Source: JAXDBV01 sp034678415 (lineage in GTDB: Bacteria > Bacteroidota > Bacteroidia > Bacteroidales > VadinHA17). Taken from it: a stretch of 10,265 nucleotides of DNA. The stretch spans positions 1 through 10,265 of the forward strand of contig JAXDBV010000153.1 of the NCBI GenBank assembly GCA_034678415.1, in the 5' to 3' direction. Shown piece after piece: positions 1 through 5,945 of this stretch. The translations under genes were made by a program, and so were the position numbers. The first letter of the stretch is position 1. The number at the start of each line of letters is the position of its first letter. Below the pieces are notes generated by a model. That model did no database searches and was not told the DNA's origin. It was given only the letters and a program-made list of their open reading frames with translations.

Positions 1-113
1 CATGGAAAAATGACTGGCCCGTCTATGGAAGAACGAACCATCCCCTTCTGTTCGACCGTAACTACCAGCCTAAACCGGCATACTATGCTGTCGTGAACAC
101 TGTGAAAGAATAA
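1..113 (+). CDS. GH10 endo-beta-1,4-xylanase, C-terminal end (partial)
   Basis: Only the last 36 codons are in the window, read in the frame starting at base 3 and ending with TAA at 111-113. The peptide begins WKNDWPVYGRTNHP and continues with PLLFDRNYQPKPAYYAV. This matches the very conserved C-terminal end of GH10 xylanases, where the Trp-rich stretch closes the active site and the LLFD-x-x-YQPKPAY block forms the last strand and helix of the barrel. The protein ends eight residues after KPAYY, so no further C-terminal domain follows. GH10 enzymes hydrolyse internal beta-1,4-xylosidic bonds with retention. The catalytic glutamates lie upstream of the window and cannot be checked. The next gene starts 36 bases downstream on the same strand, which suggests cotranscription. 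Confidence 0.85.
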   Translation, partial: WKNDWPVYGRTNHPLLFDRNYQPKPAYYAVVNTVKE

Positions 114-149
114 CCGATACAATGGAATAACAATTAAATAATATTTACC

Positions 150-2441
150 ATGACGAGTACACCCGACAAGACCATGAAAGACGCGGCCTATAAAAACCCG
201 GATATCCCGGTAAATGAAAGAGTTAAAGACCTGATGCACCGGATGACCCTTGAGGAGAAGGTAGCCCAGTTGATGGGGCTCTGGAATGGGGGTGTGGAGG
301 ATTTCAAGGATGAGGTTTTTGATGATCCCGTCAGGATGAAGGAAATCTTTGGCAACGGTTGTAACTCCATCCATCCGGCACCTTTCGGGATACGGGATAC
401 GGTCAGGATGAGGAACAGGATCCAGAAATACCTCGTGGAGGAGACGCGTCTGGGGATCCCCGCCCTGTTTGTTGACGAAGGACAGCATGGAATGATGAGG
501 CCTGAATCAACGGTCTTCCCCCAGGCTATAGGCCTGGCTTGTTCGTGGGATACGGCGCTGTTCGAAAAGGTATACAGTATCGTTGCTCACGAGATGCGCT
601 CCCGGGGTACCCATCATGCCCTCACACCGGTTGTTGACGTATGCCGTGACCCGCGGTGGGGAAGGGTGGAAGAGACTTACGGAGAAGATCCATACCTGAA
701 CGGTGTGCTCTCCTGTGCGGCGGTCAAAGGGCTGCAGGGAACGGATGACGGGACAGTGGCTCCTGATCATGTGGCCGCAACACTCAAACATTTCATCGGT
801 CACGGACAACCAGAAGGAGGACTGAACCAGGCGCCGGGTAACTACTCCATGCGAGTGTTGCGCGATTACCATATGCCTCCCTTTAAGATGTGTATCGATA
901 CCGTCAATCCCGTTTCGGTCATGCCATCATATAACGAGGTGGACGGGATCCCCTCCCATGCTAACCGGTGGCTGATAAGAGTCCTCCTCAGAGGAGAATG
1001 GGGCTACAAAGGAATGGTGGTCTCCGATTATTATGGGGCCGACCAGCTCTACCAGAAACATATGGTTGCGGCAGACGGTAAAGAGGCAGCAATGATCGCT
1101 TTCAATGCCGGAGTGCAATACGAATTCCCACAGGGTAACCTGTATAAGTACCTGCCTGAGCTGTTAAAGGAAAATAAGATCAGCGCCGGCGATATTGATG
1201 AGGCCGTAGAACAGGTACTGAGGCTGAAATTTGAACTGGGTCTGTTTGAAAATCCCTATGTCGATGCCGATCATGCCGTCAGCGTAAGTAAAAAACCGGA
1301 ACAAAGGGAGGTGGCATTGAAAGCGGCAAGGGAATCAATCGTCCTTCTGAAAAATGACGGATTGCTTCCATTGGCGAAGGATCAGTATAAAACGATCGCC
1401 GTTATCGGACCCTGCGCAGGAGATCTCTTCTTCGGAGGATATGCCGGAGAACCCTATGAGAAAGTCAGCGTGCTGGAAGGTATTAAAAGAAAGGCAGGCA
1501 TCAATACACGGGTGCTCTTTGCACAGGGTTGCCGGTTAACCAACAATACCACCATTAGTTATTTTAACTGGAAATACGATGATATTGTATTTGCCCCGAG
1601 GGAAGAGAACATGAAACTGATCAGAGAAGCCGTAAGTGTGGCGAAAAATGCGGAAGTGATCATCCTTGCCTTGGGCGAGAATGAACACCTGTGCCGTGAG
1701 GCCTGGGCTAAGACACATATTGGTGATAATATGACCCTTGACCTGTTCGGTGAACAGTATGAGCTGGCGGAAGCTATCCTGGCCCTGGGCAAACCGGTGG
1801 TTCTTTACCTGATGAACGGCCGGCCTCTCTCTATCAACAGCCTGGCAAAAAAAGTACCGGCCATCGTCGAAGGATGGTACATGGGACAGGAAACAGGCAC
1901 TGCCGTTGCAGATATCCTGTTCGGCGATGTGAATCCCTCGGGAAAGCTTACCATCACCATACCCAAATCGGCCGGACAGATACCTATGTATTACAACCAT
2001 AAACCAAGTGCCCAATATATGGATTACCTGTCCCAAGATGTGAATCCCCTGTTCCATTTTGGTTTTGGATTGAGCTATACCACGTTCAGGTACGGCCCGC
2101 CCCGCCTCGAAAAACAAACCATACACGCCGGTGAATCGACGCATGTCCTCGTGGATGTGACCAATACCGGCAACATGGCGGGGAATGAAATAGTCCAGAT
2201 GTACATCAGGGACAAGATCAGCTCCGTCACACGACCGGTGAAGGAGCTGAGAGATTTCCGGCGCGTATCCCTCGCCCCCGGGGAGACCATAACAGTAAAA
2301 CTGGATATTACACCGGAGAAACTGGCATTTCATAACGTGGATATGAAATTTGTCGTTGAACCGGGAGAGTTTGATATCATGACCGGGTGTTCGTCCAGGG
2401 ATGAAGACCTGCAGGTAACCCAATTATTCGTTACCGGCTGA
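150..2441 (+). CDS. GH3 beta-glycosidase, probable beta-xylosidase or beta-glucosidase
   Basis: This 763-residue protein has the full three-part GH3 plan: a (beta/alpha)8 barrel (about 30-365), an alpha/beta sandwich (about 395-625) and a C-terminal fibronectin-III-like domain (about 660-745). Visible motifs are LFVDEGQHG (107-114), RDPRWGR (166-172) and KHFIGHG (213-219). The nucleophile is Asp293 in VVSDYYG, and the likely acid/base is Glu517 in LCREAW. The family removes single beta-linked sugars from non-reducing ends with retention. Next to GH10, GH30 and GH115, xylo-oligosaccharides are the likely substrate, but GH3 sequence alone does not separate xylosidase from glucosidase. There is no signal peptide: the N-terminus is polar, and a TAA at 135-137 in the same frame rules out an upstream extension. 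The enzyme is therefore probably cytoplasmic, unlike its neighbours. The next start is 27 bases downstream. Confidence 0.9.
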   Translation: MTSTPDKTMKDAAYKNPDIPVNERVKDLMHRMTLEEKVAQLMGLWNGGVEDFKDEVFDDPVRMKEIFGNGCNSIHPAPFGIRDTVRMRNRIQKYLVEETRLGIPALFVDEGQHGMMRPESTVFPQAIGLACSWDTALFEKVYSIVAHEMRSRGTHHALTPVVDVCRDPRWGRVEETYGEDPYLNGVLSCAAVKGLQGTDDGTVAPDHVAATLKHFIGHGQPEGGLNQAPGNYSMRVLRDYHMPPFKMCIDTVNPVSVMPSYNEVDGIPSHANRWLIRVLLRGEWGYKGMVVSDYYGADQLYQKHMVAADGKEAAMIAFNAGVQYEFPQGNLYKYLPELLKENKISAGDIDEAVEQVLRLKFELGLFENPYVDADHAVSVSKKPEQREVALKAARESIVLLKNDGLLPLAKDQYKTIAVIGPCAGDLFFGGYAGEPYEKVSVLEGIKRKAGINTRVLFAQGCRLTNNTTISYFNWKYDDIVFAPREENMKLIREAVSVAKNAEVIILALGENEHLCREAWAKTHIGDNMTLDLFGEQYELAEAILALGKPVVLYLMNGRPLSINSLAKKVPAIVEGWYMGQETGTAVADILFGDVNPSGKLTITIPKSAGQIPMYYNHKPSAQYMDYLSQDVNPLFHFGFGLSYTTFRYGPPRLEKQTIHAGESTHVLVDVTNTGNMAGNEIVQMYIRDKISSVTRPVKELRDFRRVSLAPGETITVKLDITPEKLAFHNVDMKFVVEPGEFDIMTGCSSRDEDLQVTQLFVTG

Positions 2442-2468
2442 CCGTGTTATCCTTAAACACTTTTCCAT

Positions 2469-4442
2469 ATGGATGACTCAACCTTTGAGAGGATCAGGAC
2501 ACGGATGATGAGCGCCACCATCTCTTGCCTGCTGGTGATGTTTTCATTTCAGCTTGCCGGCCAGGTAAGGCTGCCAGGCCTGATCGGTGACGGCATGGTA
2601 CTGCAACGCGATGTTGAGCTGAAAATATGGGGATGGGCTTCGGCGGGCGAGGAGGTGACGATCTCATTTAATGGATCCGTTTACAGGAGCCGGGCCGATG
2701 CAGAGGGAGAATGGGAGATACGCCTTCCTGCCATGACGGCAGGCGGCCCTTTTACAATGGATATTCACGCCACCAACCATATCCGGATAAACGATATCCT
2801 CGTGGGTGATGTTTGGCTCTGTTCAGGACAATCGAATATGGTCCTTCCCATGGAAAGGGTAAGGTACCGCTACCCCGATGTTGTTATCGCAGCCGATAAC
2901 CCGGCAATAAGACAGCTGATCGTGCCGAAAGAGTATGACTTTGGCTCACCACAAAAGGATATCCGACCTTCGCCCTGGGAACCGGTTAACGGAGAAACCA
3001 TCCTCCGCTTTTCCGCGGTGGCGTATTTTTTTGCCAGTGAACTGTATGAGAGATACAGGGTGCCCATCGGTCTGATCAATGCCAGTGTGGGAGGGACACC
3101 TGTTGAAGCCTGGATGAGCAGGGACGCACTGAAAGAGTTCCCTCATCACCTTGAAAATGCCACGAAATTCAGCGACGATAATCATGTTGATCAGATCCTG
3201 GCAAAAGAAAAAGCATTGCGTGATACCTGGTATCAAACCATTTGTGCAATGGACAATGGCCTGACGGGGGATACCGCCTGGTATGAACCGCGGTATGATG
3301 CTTCTGCCTGGCCGGTAATGCAGATGCCCGGCTTCTGGGATGACGAAAAACTGGTACAGTCAAACGGGGTGGTATGGTTCAGGAAAGAGATCGAGCTCTC
3401 CGAATCCATGGCCGGCAGTACCGCAACCCTCCTCCTTGGAAGAATCGTCGACTGGGATTCGGTGTACGTCAACGGCGTTTTTGTCGGTACAACTACATAT
3501 CAGTACCCGCCCAGGAGATACACTATTCCTGAGAATATCCTCCGGGCAGGCAAAAATGTGATTGTTGTCAGGATCATCAATAATTCCGGTAAGGGAGGAT
3601 TCATCAAAGACAAGCCTTACATGCTTATTGCCGGTAATGATACGGTGGATCTGAAGGGTGAGTGGAGGTACCGGTTGGGCGTGGCAATGAAGCCCCTCCC
3701 TCCGCAAACGTTTATTGAATACAAACCAACGGGTCTGTTCAACGGGATGATCGCTCCGCTGGTAAATTATGCTATCAGGGGTGTGATATGGTACCAGGGT
3801 GAATCAAATACATCAAACCCATCCGAGTATCAGCAGCTGTTCCCCCGTCTTATCGGCGACTGGAGACAGAAGTGGAATGCCGGTGAGTTCCCGTTCCTGT
3901 ATGTTCAGCTTGCCTCCTTCATGGAGGCGAAAGAGGAACCTTCTTTGAAAAGCCAATGGGCTGAGCTGCGTGAAGCGCAGCGCAAAACACTCTCGGTTCC
4001 TAATACCGGTATGGCTGTGACCATTGATATCGGAGAATGGAACGATATACATCCCCTGAATAAGAAAGATGTGGGTAAACGGCTGGCATCGCTGGCACAG
4101 ACAAAAGCATACGGTGAAATGAAAATAGTGGATAGCGGTCCGATGTACAGCACTATGAGAATTTCCGGGAATAAAATCATCCTCTCTTTTACCGGTACGG
4201 GTAGTGGATTGATGGTAAAGGGCGGCGGGCCTCTGAAACATTTCACCATTGCAGGCTCCGACAGAAAATTTACATGGGCTGAAGCAAAAATTAAAAGGAA
4301 TAGAGTAGTGGTGTGGAAGAAGGGGCTCAACCATCCGGTGGCGGTGAGGTATGCCTGGGCAGATAATCCTGAAGGCGCTAATCTCTTTAACAGGGAAGGA
4401 TTGCCTGCTTCACCGTTCAGCACCGAGGGGCAGGATGAATAA
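2469..4442 (+). CDS. Secreted SGNH/SASA-family carbohydrate acetylesterase with inserted jelly-roll domain
   Basis: This 657-residue protein belongs to the sialate O-acetylesterase-like (SASA) branch of SGNH hydrolases. The nucleophile is Ser122 in CSGQSNM. A family block, VIWYQGESN (439-447), follows, and Asp526 and His528 in EWNDIHP supply the rest of the triad. The SGNH fold is split: about 265-405 resembles a GH2-type sugar-binding jelly roll (WFRKEIEL, VYVNGVFVG, LRAGKNVIVVRI). Residues 35-105 form an N-terminal beta-rich domain. A signal peptide follows Arg12 (MMSATISCLLVMFSFQLAGQ), so the protein is exported. An alternative ATG at 2505 gives a more usual short n-region; either start keeps the signal. 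In a xylan cluster it most likely removes acetyl groups from xylose units. Xyloglucan acetylesterases (CE20) have a similar split layout, so the exact polymer is uncertain. Sialic acid is unlikely as substrate here. Confidence 0.85.
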   Translation: MDDSTFERIRTRMMSATISCLLVMFSFQLAGQVRLPGLIGDGMVLQRDVELKIWGWASAGEEVTISFNGSVYRSRADAEGEWEIRLPAMTAGGPFTMDIHATNHIRINDILVGDVWLCSGQSNMVLPMERVRYRYPDVVIAADNPAIRQLIVPKEYDFGSPQKDIRPSPWEPVNGETILRFSAVAYFFASELYERYRVPIGLINASVGGTPVEAWMSRDALKEFPHHLENATKFSDDNHVDQILAKEKALRDTWYQTICAMDNGLTGDTAWYEPRYDASAWPVMQMPGFWDDEKLVQSNGVVWFRKEIELSESMAGSTATLLLGRIVDWDSVYVNGVFVGTTTYQYPPRRYTIPENILRAGKNVIVVRIINNSGKGGFIKDKPYMLIAGNDTVDLKGEWRYRLGVAMKPLPPQTFIEYKPTGLFNGMIAPLVNYAIRGVIWYQGESNTSNPSEYQQLFPRLIGDWRQKWNAGEFPFLYVQLASFMEAKEEPSLKSQWAELREAQRKTLSVPNTGMAVTIDIGEWNDIHPLNKKDVGKRLASLAQTKAYGEMKIVDSGPMYSTMRISGNKIILSFTGTGSGLMVKGGGPLKHFTIAGSDRKFTWAEAKIKRNRVVVWKKGLNHPVAVRYAWADNPEGANLFNREGLPASPFSTEGQDE

Positions 4443-4478
4443 CGGCTGAAAACCTTACCCGATACGGTCTGTTTTTCT

Positions 4479-4486
4479 TAAATTTG
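4479..4486 (+). promoter_or_regulatory. Possible Bacteroidota -7 promoter element (TAAATTTG)
   Basis: The octamer fits the Bacteroidota sigma-ABfr -7 consensus TAnnTTTG exactly. It lies in the largest intergenic gap of the window, 40 bases before the preferred GH30 start at 4527. Transcription would begin near 4493 and leave a short AT-rich leader. The matching -33 TTTG element is weak: only TTAC at 4455-4458 is at a suitable distance. One eight-base match can arise by chance. It could be an internal promoter inside a longer operon. Confidence 0.3.
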
Positions 4487-4526
4487 GTAAAGAGAAACTG
4501 GAATATTGAATATAATTATTATAGAT

Positions 4527-5900
4527 ATGAAAAGATATATGTTCCTGTCTCTGGTGATGCTATTGTCATTGCTCCCTTCCTGTAAGGATGACGATAATGA
4601 CGACAAACCGAAAGGAAAAACCATTACGATTGATCCTGCCGTGACATACCAGGAAATGGTGGGCTTTGGCGGGTCGCTCACCTGGTATTCGAACCTCATC
4701 ACTTCCAGTAGCAAAAAGAATGAGATCTGCCAGCTGCTGTTCGAAGATATGGGTACCGATATGGTTCGGTTTAAAAACTGGTATTACCCCCTCGGGTATC
4801 CGGAGAATAAATCTCCCTCTGAAATGGAAACATCAGGTCAGAAACAATTGTTTGAAACCACCAACCAGCTGTATGACCTGGCAAAGCAATATAATCCCGG
4901 TATCCTGACACTCCTGAGTTCATGGAGCCCCCCGCCTGCACTGAAAAGCAACGGGAAACTGAATGAGGGTTGGCTGAAATTCGACGGCGATAAGTTCATG
5001 TATGAAGCTTTTGCCGATTACTGGACCGATATCCTTGATCATATCACCTTCAGCCCCGACTATATCAGCATCCAGAACGAACCCTCATGGTCAACACCTA
5101 ACTGGGAGACCTGCATATGGAGGCCTCACGAAATGGACGGATTACCCAGCTATGGTATCGCATTCGACATGGTGTATGACAGCATAAAGGCAAGGGTCAA
5201 TGCTCCTCTGTTGATCGGCCCTGAAGCGGAAAACATTGGAACCAGCTCTTTTGGAGGCAATACCTTTGCCGCCTTTGCAGATGTGTTGAAGAATAAACCC
5301 CACCTGGCTATTTATGGGTTCCATACTTACAACTTTAATGCCAATACAGCCATCAGCGATACGAAAGCTCTCCTTAATATGATCCGTGATGGATATGGAA
5401 ACAAACCCTGCATGATGACGGAGTATTCGAACTTTGACTGGCTGAAAACGGCTCATTTTATCATCCAGGTGCTGAACGAGGCAAACGCTTCAGGGTATCT
5501 ATACTGGGATATGGTATGGCTGGATACCAAAGAAATAGCCATGATAAGGATATCTAATACGGGTGAATACACGGTAACACCATTCTACTATGTGATGAAG
5601 CATTTTGCGAAATACATTGATGCCGGGTATACACGGATCGATGCTGCAATAAACACTTCATCGCTGGTGTTCTCAGCATTCATCAACCCGGCTGATGACC
5701 GTGTCACACTGGTGATGGTAAACCCTATTGAATATAACATTGATGTCAGTTTTGAGGTGAAGAACCGTTCTGTCACGGGTATAACCGCTGTACAGACCGT
5801 GGAAGGCAGCATGTACAAGGATCTGGGAACGATTTCAGCCAGCAAGCCATTGACAATAAAACCATTGTCGGTAACCACGGTGGTCATGGATATTGAGTAA
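4527..5900 (+). CDS. GH30 family glycoside hydrolase, surface lipoprotein, probable endo-xylanase
   Basis: From the ATG at 4527 the protein has 457 residues. An ATG at 4506 would add MNIIIID ahead of the lysine and spoil the signal, so 4527 is preferred. The N-terminus MKRYMFLSLVMLLSLLPSC is a lipoprotein signal with lipidated Cys19. It is followed by KDDDNDD, the Lys-plus-acidic pattern that sends Bacteroidota lipoproteins to the cell surface. The (beta/alpha)8 barrel shows GFGGS (46-50), SSWSPPP (131-137), acid/base Glu185 in IQNEPSW and nucleophile Glu299 in MMTEYSN. A beta-sandwich side domain closes the protein (about 360-457, including SFEVKN and LSVTTVVM). GH30 includes glucuronoxylan-specific and other xylanases, so a backbone-cutting role at the surface is likely. 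The stretch YLYWDMVW (324-331) stands where GH30_8 glucuronoxylanases carry their Arg-containing motif, so the subfamily and dependence on glucuronate are open. Confidence 0.82.
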   Translation: MKRYMFLSLVMLLSLLPSCKDDDNDDKPKGKTITIDPAVTYQEMVGFGGSLTWYSNLITSSSKKNEICQLLFEDMGTDMVRFKNWYYPLGYPENKSPSEMETSGQKQLFETTNQLYDLAKQYNPGILTLLSSWSPPPALKSNGKLNEGWLKFDGDKFMYEAFADYWTDILDHITFSPDYISIQNEPSWSTPNWETCIWRPHEMDGLPSYGIAFDMVYDSIKARVNAPLLIGPEAENIGTSSFGGNTFAAFADVLKNKPHLAIYGFHTYNFNANTAISDTKALLNMIRDGYGNKPCMMTEYSNFDWLKTAHFIIQVLNEANASGYLYWDMVWLDTKEIAMIRISNTGEYTVTPFYYVMKHFAKYIDAGYTRIDAAINTSSLVFSAFINPADDRVTLVMVNPIEYNIDVSFEVKNRSVTGITAVQTVEGSMYKDLGTISASKPLTIKPLSVTTVVMDIE

Positions 5901-5945
5901 CAAGGCTTGCCGGTATGTACTCGGAAAATACTGGTCATAGATATT

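Noticed and set aside
1536..2423. Antisense open frame of 295 codons opposite the GH3 C-terminal half
   Set aside because: The + strand here encodes the GH3 sandwich and fibronectin-like domains with the expected motifs. The antisense product resembles no known protein, so it was treated as a shadow.
2414..2460. Short inverted repeats at the end of GH3 (GGTAAC/GTTACC at 2414-2435; GTGTT/AACAC at 2444-2460, followed by TTTT)
   Set aside because: The stems are only 5-6 base pairs, AT-containing, with loops of 7-10 bases. This is too weak for an intrinsic terminator, and the next gene starts at once on the same strand.
5907..5945. Upstream TTG-initiated extension of GH115
   Set aside because: The added residues (LPVCTRKILVIDI) would precede and disrupt the signal peptide. 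The ATG at 5946 gives a normal exported N-terminus.
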